A stretch of 14,359 bases of DNA from Magnetospirillum sp. (GCA_020217035.1 JAIWOG010000149.1:1-14359); one strand, 5' to 3'; counted from the first letter of the stretch, positions 7,779-13,104 are shown. The notes: generated by a model not told the origin, from the sequence alone. Numbers and translations are program-made.

Positions 7779-8876
7779 CTAGCTGAACTTCAGGCGGTTG
7801 CGAAGCTGGTTCTGATAGACCGCTTCGGAAATGCCGGCCCAGCCGTCATGGGTGGCCTTGAACTTGAAATAGGCTTCGTGGATTTTCCTCACCTCGGGGT
7901 CCTTGGCGGCGGCGTCGGACAGCACCTGCTGGGTGACTTCCGCCAGCTTGTCCACCAGCCCGTCGGGCAGCGGCTGCGCCTTGACGCCCTGGTTCTTGAC
8001 CAGGTCGTCCAGGGCTTCGGCGTTGGTGGCCTCGCACCAGGATTGGCTGATGATGGTGCAGGCCGAGGCGGCGGTGCGCACGATGGCTTGCAAGTCGGCG
8101 GGCAAGGTTTCCCATGCCTGGCGGTTGACGATCAGTTCGGTGACGTTCTCGGTCTCATGCCAGCCGGTGGTGTAATAGTACTTGGCGGCCTTGTGCAGGC
8201 CCAGGCGGCGGTCCTGATAGGGGCCGACGAATTCGGCGGCGTCGATGACGCCGCGTTCCAGCGCCGGGAAGATTTCGCCGCCGGGCAACAGCTTCACGTC
8301 GACGCCCAGGGCGGCATAGACCTTGCCGGCCAGACCGGCGATGCGCATCTTCAACCCCTTCAAATCATCGACACTGGTGATCGGCTTGCGGAACCAGCCG
8401 GTCATCTGGATGCCGGTATTGCCCACCGACATGGGCACCAGGTTGAACGGCGCGTACAGGTCGTCCCACAGCTTCTGTCCGCCGCCGTGATACAGCCACG
8501 ACGTCATGCCCTGGAAGTTCAGGCCGAAGGGCACGGTGGTGAAATATTGCGCGGCGAAGGTCTTGCCGGCCCAGAAATAGGCGTTGCCGATATTCATCTC
8601 GACGGTGCCCTTGGACACCGCGTCGAAGCCTTCCAGGGCGGGGATCAGCTCGCCGGCGGCGAATTGCTGGATGTTCAGGCGGCCGCCCGACATTTCCTTG
8701 ACCATGCGGGCGAAGTCGGCCGGGCTGCCCGGGCCGGTGACATAAAAGGGCGAGCCCGGACCATAGGCGTTGGTCATCTTCCAGTTAAAGGTCTTTTCAG
8801 CCCTGGCGATGGCCGGGGCGGCGATGGTGCCTGCGGCGCCCAAAACGCCTGCCTTCAAAATCGACCGTCTGTTCAT
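7779..8876 (-). CDS. dctP: TRAP transporter periplasmic binding protein (DctP/TakP-like), Tat signal
   Basis: Periplasmic solute-binding protein (365 residues) for the TRAP system. It opens with a twin-arginine signal, NRRSILKAG, and a hydrophobic stretch ending APAIARA before EKTF, so cleavage after about residue 26 is likely. R178 in LKGLKMRIAGLAGKV matches the arginine that holds the substrate carboxylate in DctP proteins. EFVGPYQDRRLGLHKAAKYY (about 215-234) resembles the TakP region contacting substrate and Na+, with Phe where Trp is usual. A 2-oxo acid or similar monocarboxylate ligand is therefore plausible but not shown. ATG 8876 has a strong AAGGAG site; a longer in-frame opening to 8984 lacks one and would put residues before the Tat motif. 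This is the first gene of the putative seven-gene operon. Confidence 0.93.
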   Translation of the reverse strand: MNRRSILKAGVLGAAGTIAAPAIARAEKTFNWKMTNAYGPGSPFYVTGPGSPADFARMVKEMSGGRLNIQQFAAGELIPALEGFDAVSKGTVEMNIGNAYFWAGKTFAAQYFTTVPFGLNFQGMTSWLYHGGGQKLWDDLYAPFNLVPMSVGNTGIQMTGWFRKPITSVDDLKGLKMRIAGLAGKVYAALGVDVKLLPGGEIFPALERGVIDAAEFVGPYQDRRLGLHKAAKYYYTTGWHETENVTELIVNRQAWETLPADLQAIVRTAASACTIISQSWCEATNAEALDDLVKNQGVKAQPLPDGLVDKLAEVTQQVLSDAAAKDPEVRKIHEAYFKFKATHDGWAGISEAVYQNQLRNRLKFS

Positions 8877-8910
8877 TGCCCGCTCCTTATGGTGGTGCCG
8901 TGAATTTGAA

Positions 8911-8942
8911 CAACCTGAAGGCGGTTGGATGTGTTCGCCTTC
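8911..8942 (-). promoter_or_regulatory. Leader inverted repeats upstream of dctP
   Basis: Within the predicted leader of the TRAP transcript, CAACC-N7-GGTTG (8911-8927) and GAAGGCG-N12-CGCCTTC (8917-8942) overlap and could form mutually exclusive hairpins, or act as a protein-binding site. The stems are short (5 and 7 bp). No T tract follows, so this is not an obvious attenuator. Confidence 0.3.
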
Positions 8943-8960
8943 GGATTGCTGCTTTGCAAC

Positions 8961-8975
8961 GCAAGCACCGTGCCA
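8961..8975 (-). promoter_or_regulatory. Sigma-54 (RpoN) promoter of the TRAP operon
   Basis: On the minus strand the sequence reads TGGCACGGTGCTTGC. This fits the sigma-54 consensus TGGCACG-N4-TTGC in all conserved positions, with the -24 GG and -12 GC exactly 10 bp apart. The predicted start is near 8949, giving a leader of about 73 nt before the dctP ATG at 8876. Such promoters need an enhancer-binding AAA+ activator, which is not encoded in the window. Confidence 0.75.
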
Positions 8976-9040
8976 CAAGGGCAACTAATTGTTTTTGTTG
9001 ACATAAGTTGGAGTTCGAAAGGAATTTACGGCAGTCCCGT

Positions 9041-9057
9041 TGACCAATTAGAGGTCA
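9041..9057. promoter_or_regulatory. Inverted repeat TGACC-N7-GGTCA, possible regulator site
   Basis: A perfect 5-bp inverted repeat with a 7-nt spacer, about 92-108 bp upstream of the predicted sigma-54 start. That is the usual distance for an enhancer bound by a sigma-54 activator. It could also be a second GntR or response-regulator site. Identity of the binding protein is inference. Confidence 0.35.
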
Positions 9058-9069
9058 TCTGCGCTCATT

Positions 9070-9079
9070 TGGTATACCA
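9070..9079. promoter_or_regulatory. Perfect palindrome TGGTATACCA, candidate GntR/FCD operator
   Basis: TGGTATACCA is a perfect 10-bp palindrome in an AT-rich setting (ATT before, TTT after). Operators of FCD-type GntR regulators are commonly short palindromes with TNGTATACNA or TGGT..ACCA cores, and the gene for such a regulator is adjacent. It lies about 120-130 bp upstream of the predicted sigma-54 start. On the minus strand TGGTATACC could also serve as an extended -10 element, so binding might block a second promoter. Confidence 0.5.
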
Positions 9080-9113
9080 TTTTGTCATACTTATCTAGTT
9101 GAAAAATATGTGG

Positions 9114-9158
9114 AAAAAATAGGCGAGCACTGCCGCAGCCTAAATAATAGGCGGCGGC
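9114..9158 (-). terminator. Probable intrinsic terminator of gntR
   Basis: Arms at 9132-9142 and 9148-9158 form an 11-bp stem with one mismatch and a 5-nt loop, 24 nt after the gntR stop codon on the minus strand. A TATTTTTT run (9114-9121) follows about 10 nt after the stem, farther than in a canonical terminator. It would separate gntR transcription from the TRAP operon. Confidence 0.6.
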
Positions 9159-9182
9159 ATAAAGTTTGTGCGTCGCGGTGGT

Positions 9183-9854
9183 TCAGGTCGTCGGTTGGAC
9201 GGTGTCGCGATAACGTTCCGATGCCTGGAAGGATTCGCTGATATGGCTCCGCATGCTGGTGGCGGCGGCTTCGCCGTCCCCCCTCAGGATGGCCTCGACG
9301 ATGGCCTGGTGTTCCTCGAAGGACGCGCTGATGCGGATGGGCAGCTTGAACTGGGCGCGGCGAAAGGGGGCGACGCGGCCGCGCATGGTCAGGGTGGCTT
9401 CTTCCATCTGCTTGTTGTGGCAGCCGCGGAAAATGGCGGCGTGGAATTCCAGGTTGAAGCTGTCATAGCGGTCGCTTTGGCCGCGGCCCACCGCTTCCAT
9501 GCTGGCCAGATGCATGGCTTCCAGCTGTCGCCGTTCCTCGGCGCTCATGCGCAGGGCCGCCAGCCGGGCGCAGCTGGCTTCAAGCTCGGCGGCCAGTTCG
9601 AACATCTCGCGCACATGGCCGGAATCGATGCAGGCGACGAAGACGCCGCGATGGGGATGGTTTTCCACCAGCCCGGTGACCGCCAATTGCTTCAACGCCT
9701 CGCGCACCGGGGTGCGCGACATGCCCCATTGCGCCGCCAACAAGCGCTCGTCCAGCCGGGTGCCGGGCAACAGCTTGCCGGCCAGGATGTCGTCGGCCAA
9801 GGACCGCCGCAATTCAGGCGCCAAGGTCCGACGCGGCGCGGGGGCTGTGGTCAT
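9183..9854 (-). CDS. GntR-family transcriptional regulator, FCD subfamily
   Basis: A 223-residue FadR/FCD-type GntR regulator, usually a repressor released by an organic acid or related metabolite. The winged helix-turn-helix (about 8-75) includes LRRSLADDILAGKLLPGTRL, AAQWGMSRTPVREALKQLA and VENHPHRGVFVA. The all-helical FCD ligand domain follows (about 80-215), with FNLEFHAAIFRGCHN, FEEHQAIVEAILRGD and MRSHI supplying the histidines that often bind a metal in this family. The first metal ligand, usually Asp, appears as Asn. ATG 9854 has GAGG five bases upstream. It lies just upstream of the TRAP operon on the same strand with its own terminator, so it probably controls that operon through the palindrome at 9070-9079. 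Confidence 0.9.
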   Translation of the reverse strand: MTTAPAPRRTLAPELRRSLADDILAGKLLPGTRLDERLLAAQWGMSRTPVREALKQLAVTGLVENHPHRGVFVACIDSGHVREMFELAAELEASCARLAALRMSAEERRQLEAMHLASMEAVGRGQSDRYDSFNLEFHAAIFRGCHNKQMEEATLTMRGRVAPFRRAQFKLPIRISASFEEHQAIVEAILRGDGEAAATSMRSHISESFQASERYRDTVQPTT

Positions 9855-9882
9855 ACTGTCCTCGAGAACGGAATGGATGATC

Positions 9883-9912
9883 AGGATAAACGGCCAGGCG
9901 TTTTTTTGTCGA
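9883..9912 (-). promoter_or_regulatory. Possible sigma-70 promoter of gntR
   Basis: On the minus strand, TCGACA (9912-9907, 5 of 6 to consensus) and TATCCT (9888-9883, 4 of 6) are 18 bp apart, giving a start near 9876 and a leader of about 20 nt. Plausible but not distinctive. Confidence 0.4.
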
Positions 9913-9945
9913 GGGCGCGTGCGGCCTGCGTTTGCCGAAGACCCC

Positions 9946-9975
9946 TTGCCAATCCCCCGGCGCCGCTCTTATAGT
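9946..9975 (+). promoter_or_regulatory. Promoter of tRNA-Gly
   Basis: TTGCCA (9946-9951) and TATAGT (9970-9975) are separated by 18 bp, with transcription predicted to begin around 9982, six bases before the mature tRNA. The match is good and well placed for a stable-RNA promoter. Confidence 0.65.
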
Positions 9976-9987
9976 CCACCGCCTGAA

Positions 9988-10061
9988 GCGGGTGTAGCTC
10001 AATGGTAGAGCAGAAGCTTCCCAAGCTTACGACGAGGGTTCGATTCCCTTCACCCGCTCCA
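9988..10061 (+). tRNA. tRNA-Gly (anticodon CCC)
   Basis: A complete cloverleaf can be folded by hand. Acceptor arms are GCGGGTG and CACCCGC, the D stem is GCTC/GAGC, and the anticodon stem GAAGC/GCTTA surrounds loop TTCCCAA with anticodon CCC. A 4-nt variable loop and T arm GAGGG-TTCGATT-CCCTT follow. The discriminator T is at 10058 and the CCA end is encoded (10059-10061). One anticodon-stem pair (first position, G-A) is mismatched. The gene is intact, so an island inserted here would have regenerated its 3' end. Confidence 0.95.
10039..10061 (+). other. Candidate integrase attachment site in the tRNA-Gly 3' end
   Basis: Tyrosine integrases encoded next to a tRNA usually recombine within the T arm and acceptor end of that tRNA. 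This 23-bp segment is the expected core. No second copy of it occurs in the window, so the other junction must lie beyond 14359 or be lost. Confidence 0.4.
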
Positions 10062-10068
10062 AGCTTTC

Positions 10069-10085
10069 TGAGGCTTTCAGCCTCA
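10069..10085 (+). terminator. Short hairpin after tRNA-Gly
   Basis: TGAGGCT-TTC-AGCCTCA forms a perfect 7-bp stem with a 3-nt loop eight bases after the tRNA CCA end. It is not followed by a T run, so it may be a weak terminator, a processing stop, or part of an attachment region. Confidence 0.3.
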
Positions 10086-10111
10086 TCTCCTCGACACCGC
10101 CCCGGTTTTCC

Positions 10112-10335
10112 GTGACAATCCGTGACAGGTAGCTCTGTCACAGGATCAGCGATGGCGACCATCTGGGAACGCGGCCCCTATCAGTTCTGCGCCCGCGTGC
10201 GGCGCAATGGGGTGTCACAGACCAAGACCTTCGAGACCAAATCGGCCGCCGAGGAATGGGCGCGCATCATCGAGGGCAAGGTCACCGGCGACGAGTTCCA
10301 AGACCGCAGCTTCGCCCGTGACACCTCGCTGTCAC
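10112..10335. repeat. Cluster of six GTGACA/TGTCAC motifs around the integrase start
   Basis: GTGACA occurs at 10112, 10122 and 10318, and its reverse complement TGTCAC at 10136, 10213 and 10330. The first two are inside exact TCCGTGACA direct repeats one helical turn (10 bp) apart. The second and third frame an inverted repeat TGACAG-N6-CTGTCA (10123-10140). This looks like a set of binding sites for the integrase arm-binding domain or a regulator. Confidence 0.45.
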
Positions 10336-11201
10336 AAGCCTGCCAGTGGATGGCGGACAGCCTGCCCGATACCCCGGATGCCAAGAACAAGCGGTCGAAG
10401 CTGCGTTATTGGCAGGGCACTGAGTTCGCGTCTTGGTCGCTGGTCAGCCTGCGCCCCGCTGATCTGATCCGCTGGTGCCGCGACGTGCTGGACGAAGATG
10501 GCGGTGGGGACGAGGCGGAATGCTCTGCTCAAACCGTCATCCACCGGCTTAACGTGCTTTCCCAGGTCTACAAGCTCTGGTCTCTGGCCCATGACCAGAT
10601 GATCAACAACCCGGTGGGCGATAACGTCCGCCCGAGCCACCCCAAGGGGCGGAATCGGCGGTTGCGGGAGGGTGAGGAATGGCGCCTGCTGAACGTCTGC
10701 CGGGCGTCGTCGCGCACGTGGCTGCGGCCCGCCGTCGTCATCGCTCTGGAAACCTGCATGCGTCAGTCGGAGCTGGCGGGGTTGACCTGGGATCGGGTCC
10801 AGCTTGAGCGCAAGAACCGGCTGGAGCCCCATTGCGATCTGCTAATCACCAAGAACGGAGAGCCCCGGCGTATCCCGCTGACCCCGAGGGCCATAGTGGC
10901 CTTCCGCATGCTGGGGCCAAAGAAGTCGGGCGGGGTTCTTCCCGTCGAAACCGGGCGGGGTATTGCTCACGCCTTTCGTGACGCGGTGACCGACGAGGCG
11001 TTCCCCGATCTGCGCTGGCACGACCTGCGGCACGAAGCGATCAGCCGCCTGTTCGAGCACACGGACCTCCGCGACCACGAGATCATGGCGATCAGCGGCC
11101 ACATGCGGCCCGAGATGCTGACGCGATACACGCATCTCAGGGCGGATCGGCTCGGGGTGCGGATGAGGGGTGGGCGGCAGCAGAAGCGGAACCGGGGATG
11201 A
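10152..11201 (+). CDS. Tyrosine recombinase/integrase of a tRNA-associated island
   Basis: A 349-residue site-specific tyrosine recombinase that would catalyse insertion and excision of the element. The N-terminal part (MATIWERGPYQFCARVRRNG) resembles arm-binding domains; a SAM-like core-binding region spans about 55-160. The catalytic set appears complete: R204 in TCMRQSELAG, K234 in the TKNGEPRRIPL hairpin, H290 and R293 in RWHDLRHE, H317 in ISGH, and nucleophile Y326 in TRYTHL. I chose ATG 10152 (AGGA eight bases upstream) over an in-frame GTG at 10122 that lies within the inverted repeat. It begins 90 bp after tRNA-Gly and reads away from it, as expected for an integrase next to its attachment site. 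Confidence 0.92.
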   Translation: MATIWERGPYQFCARVRRNGVSQTKTFETKSAAEEWARIIEGKVTGDEFQDRSFARDTSLSQACQWMADSLPDTPDAKNKRSKLRYWQGTEFASWSLVSLRPADLIRWCRDVLDEDGGGDEAECSAQTVIHRLNVLSQVYKLWSLAHDQMINNPVGDNVRPSHPKGRNRRLREGEEWRLLNVCRASSRTWLRPAVVIALETCMRQSELAGLTWDRVQLERKNRLEPHCDLLITKNGEPRRIPLTPRAIVAFRMLGPKKSGGVLPVETGRGIAHAFRDAVTDEAFPDLRWHDLRHEAISRLFEHTDLRDHEIMAISGHMRPEMLTRYTHLRADRLGVRMRGGRQQKRNRG

Positions 11202-11203
11202 GG

Positions 11204-11216
11204 TTGCGCCGCGCAA
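11204..11216. promoter_or_regulatory. 13-bp inverted repeat between integrase and HNH gene
   Basis: TTGCGC-C-GCGCAA lies three bases after the integrase stop. The one-base centre fits a dimeric protein site better than an RNA hairpin. It is the only distinct symmetric element in the 57-bp gap before the nuclease cassette; no convincing promoter is visible there. Confidence 0.25.
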
Positions 11217-11249
11217 GTTCTTCTGGCATCAAAAAGTGTGGCGCCAGCA

Positions 11250-11258
11250 GGGGGGGGG
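11250..11258 (+). repeat. G9 homopolymer directly before the HNH gene start
   Basis: Nine consecutive G residues abut the ATG at 11259, and a further ATG follows at 11265. The tract may serve as an unusual Shine-Dalgarno region and is a potential slippage site. Confidence 0.8.
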
Positions 11259-11963
11259 ATGACGATGGTTTGCACGAAGGGGCGAATTAATCCGAGCACC
11301 CAAACCAAGCTTCGGCTGTTCGCTGACGCTGCCGGCTATTGCCAGAGACCAGATTGCACCCGGCGGCTGTTTTCAGAGGAGGGTGGCCCTGATTATCATA
11401 TCGCGGAAATGGCTCACATTATGGCAGCGGCGGATGATGGGCCGCGCCCGAATGCTGATTTAACCGCTGAAGATCGTGCGACCTACGATAATTTGATATT
11501 GCTTTGCCCAAATTGTCATACTGAAATAGACAAGGAGCCAGCTGCATTTCCAGACGACATGTTGAGGGAATGGAAGCAGGGGCACAAGGACAAGATTCGA
11601 GCTGCTCTTGGCATTATAAATTTTTCATCTCGGCAGTCGGTGCGCAACTTCATTGAGCCGCTTCTTAGGAGAAATAGGGCAATATTCGACGCCTATGGCC
11701 CGGACAATACGTATCGGGAAAATCCAGAGGCTGAGGAAGCGCGGGTCTGGCAGAGAATGATGGTGTCGCAAATCATCCCCAACAACCAGTCGATATTGAT
11801 GGTTCTTGACTCAAATATATCACTTATGAATGAGGGCGATCTGAAGACATTGGAGCTGTTTCGTCAGCATGTTGATGATTTGGTGGAGCGGCACCTTGGG
11901 GAAGATAGGACTGTCGCGAGCAGATTTCCGAGTGATATGGCAACAATGTTTGGTGACGATTAG
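11259..11963 (+). CDS. HNH endonuclease with uncharacterised C-terminal domain
   Basis: A 234-residue protein. Residues about 20-95 form a zinc-supported HNH nuclease module: C28 and C33 (YCQRPDC), H53 in EMAHIMAAADDGPRP, N78 in YDNLILLCPNCHTEID, C83/C86 and H87. The putative metal-binding and catalytic residues are present, so it should cut DNA, or possibly RNA. The C-terminal half (about 125-234) is mostly helical, with FIEPLLRRNRAIFDAYGP, IIPNNQSILMVLDSN and a final RFPSDMATMFG; I do not recognise it. Start ATG 11259 follows a G9 tract; ATG 11265 or GTG 11238 are alternatives. GC content is visibly lower than in the flanking chromosome. It leads a three-gene cassette, nine bases before the next gene. 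Confidence 0.8.
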   Translation: MTMVCTKGRINPSTQTKLRLFADAAGYCQRPDCTRRLFSEEGGPDYHIAEMAHIMAAADDGPRPNADLTAEDRATYDNLILLCPNCHTEIDKEPAAFPDDMLREWKQGHKDKIRAALGIINFSSRQSVRNFIEPLLRRNRAIFDAYGPDNTYRENPEAEEARVWQRMMVSQIIPNNQSILMVLDSNISLMNEGDLKTLELFRQHVDDLVERHLGEDRTVASRFPSDMATMFGDD

Positions 11964-11972
11964 GGGGGGCGA

Positions 11973-12611
11973 ATGTCTGTTCGGGACTGGGCGCTGGGGA
12001 AGCTGAGGGAAGCCGATGCAGTAGTTGCGGCAGACCCTGTCGGCGACGATTTCATTCACATTGAGCGGAAAAAGTATCGCCCGTTTACGACTGCGGCCAT
12101 AAGCTGCAATCATGTTGCAACTTCCTCTGTCGATGATCTGCTCGATTCGGGGGTGCAATTTGAGTTCATCGCGAACATCCCGAGGCAGGCGATATGGTCG
12201 GGGGACGCAATTAATCAGGCAGTTCGCCATGGCCTCGGCTGGGGTGGGTTTGGCGATCTCCTTCGGGTGATCGGGAAGGAAGTTGTCGCGGGATACCAAA
12301 ATCCAGAATATTCGTTTGTAGAACGTGGCCTGCGTCAGCACACGCGAGTGTCGGGGCTTAACAGGATTTTTGATCGGGTGTTTGAAATTGAGCGTCGCGG
12401 CCTCGACAACGTGACTGTTGTGCTTCTGAACGAATATGAAGTCGTCGCGGAGCACATCCGCGAAATCAGAGATGTTTACCAAGAGTTCGATTTTGTCTTG
12501 AAAACAAACCCAAATGGTCGAATTACCTCTGCCGCATATGAAGTGGCGAGGAACATTGGCGTTGAAATCCATGCATGGGGCGAGCTGCTTGGCCGCATTA
12601 ACAAGCCGTGA
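11973..12611 (+). CDS. Uncharacterised protein, middle gene of the HNH-nucleotidyltransferase cassette
   Basis: A 212-residue soluble protein that I do not recognise; it has no signal peptide or membrane segment. Two 40-residue stretches at 63-102 and 172-211 look related by eye: FEFIANIP...GDLLRVIGK and FDFVLKTN...GELLGRINK, with about 10 identities and no gaps. The protein may therefore contain a duplicated alpha/beta unit. The second unit ends the protein. ATG 11973 lies nine bases after the HNH stop and is preceded by a G7 tract (11963-11969), repeating the arrangement at the HNH gene. Its stop overlaps the next start by four bases (GTGA), which implies co-translation. A nuclease, an adaptor or an antitoxin role are all possible; none is shown. 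Confidence 0.7.
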   Translation: MSVRDWALGKLREADAVVAADPVGDDFIHIERKKYRPFTTAAISCNHVATSSVDDLLDSGVQFEFIANIPRQAIWSGDAINQAVRHGLGWGGFGDLLRVIGKEVVAGYQNPEYSFVERGLRQHTRVSGLNRIFDRVFEIERRGLDNVTVVLLNEYEVVAEHIREIRDVYQEFDFVLKTNPNGRITSAAYEVARNIGVEIHAWGELLGRINKP

Positions 12612-12910
12612 TCGGCGATGACACTTTTTTTATAATTGAAGCTGTTCATGCTGCGAAAAATAGCTTGGCGGGAACGACTTGGTATTTGTTTGGTTCGGTT
12701 GTTAATGGCGGAAAGAGCTGCTCTGATATCGATATTCTTGTTGTCTACGATCGTCAGGATGCTATCGCTAAGGCGAGAGCCTGTCTGACCAATTTCATGA
12801 TGGCATATCCTATTCATCTGACTTTCATCTCGCGTGATGAAGAAGGTGAATTAGGATTTATCTGTTCCGAGAATTGCGTTGAGTTTTTTCCAGCGCGTCG
12901 GGTCGGCTAA
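12608..12910 (+). CDS. Minimal nucleotidyltransferase-fold protein (MNT-like)
   Basis: A 100-residue protein with the polymerase-beta-like nucleotidyltransferase signature: G29-S30 in YLFGSVVNGG followed by D40 and D42 in CSDIDILVVYD. The size is that of MNT domains, which can transfer AMP or other nucleotides to a partner and often act as the antitoxin half of HEPN-MNT pairs. The third carboxylate, usually in a later strand as DLV or similar, appears as H70 in PIHLTFIS, so activity may be lost or reorganised. It starts with GTG at 12608 overlapping the previous stop (GTGA), with no separate ribosome-binding site. No HEPN gene is next to it. It may modify or regulate the HNH or middle protein. 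Confidence 0.75.
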   Translation: MIGDDTFFIIEAVHAAKNSLAGTTWYLFGSVVNGGKSCSDIDILVVYDRQDAIAKARACLTNFMMAYPIHLTFISRDEEGELGFICSENCVEFFPARRVG

Positions 12911-12960
12911 TTGCCTGTGATCTGGGAACGCCTCCTTGCTCACCCACCTGCGGCTTGTTA

Positions 12961-12995
12961 CGTTACATTCAGCGTCGGTTGAAACGAATGTAACG
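12961..12995. repeat. 10-bp inverted repeat upstream of the serine recombinase, possible recombination site
   Basis: Perfect arms CGTTACATTC (12961-12970) and GAATGTAACG (12986-12995) are separated by 15 bp, ending 11 bp before the recombinase ATG. Serine recombinases commonly act at or regulate from a symmetric site next to their own gene. An operator is the alternative. Confidence 0.5.
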
Positions 12996-13006
12996 GAGTA
13001 AGGGCG

Positions 13007-13104
13007 ATGGCCAGCGGCAAGTTCATCTCATATCTGCGCGTCTCCACGGACAAGCAGGGGCGTTCCGGGTTGGGGCTTGAGGCTCAGCGCGAAGCCATTG
13101 GCCG
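13007..13104 (+). pseudogene. Serine recombinase, 5' fragment disrupted by the IS element
   Basis: The first 32 codons encode the start of a resolvase/invertase-type serine recombinase: MASGKF, then ISYLRVSTDKQGRSGLGLEA and QREAIG. The catalytic serine is S13 in LRVSTDKQ. The element begins at 13105 and the frame then reads 12 codons of its left end to a TAG at 13139-13141, so only about 44 residues can be made and the protein is inactive. ATG 13007 has GGAG and AAGGG upstream. The remaining catalytic and DNA-binding regions should lie beyond the right end of the element, outside the window. Confidence 0.85.

Larger units (their letters stand above)
8877..9182. other. 306-bp control region between gntR and the TRAP operon
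   Basis: No credible gene lies here. The stretch is AT-richer than its surroundings. In the direction of transcription (minus strand) it holds the gntR terminator hairpin, a TGGTATACCA palindrome, a TGACC-N7-GGTCA inverted repeat, a sigma-54 promoter, a short leader with competing hairpin arms, and the dctP ribosome-binding site. Each is listed separately. Confidence 0.75.

Noticed and set aside
7848..8903. Plus-strand frame of 351 codons opposite dctP
   Set aside because: Antisense to a clear Tat-exported binding protein; no plausible start or motif.
11820..12572. Minus-strand frame of 250 codons opposite the middle cassette gene
   Set aside because: The plus-strand gene is tightly coupled to both neighbours and has normal starts; the antisense frame overlaps two genes and has no recognisable feature.
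12608..12910. CBASS-type cyclic oligonucleotide synthase
   Set aside because: The protein is only 100 residues and lacks the C-terminal domain needed by CD-NTases; an MNT-like assignment fits better.
10152..12910. CRISPR array or cas genes in the accessory region
   Set aside because: No regularly spaced repeats and no Cas protein motifs are visible.
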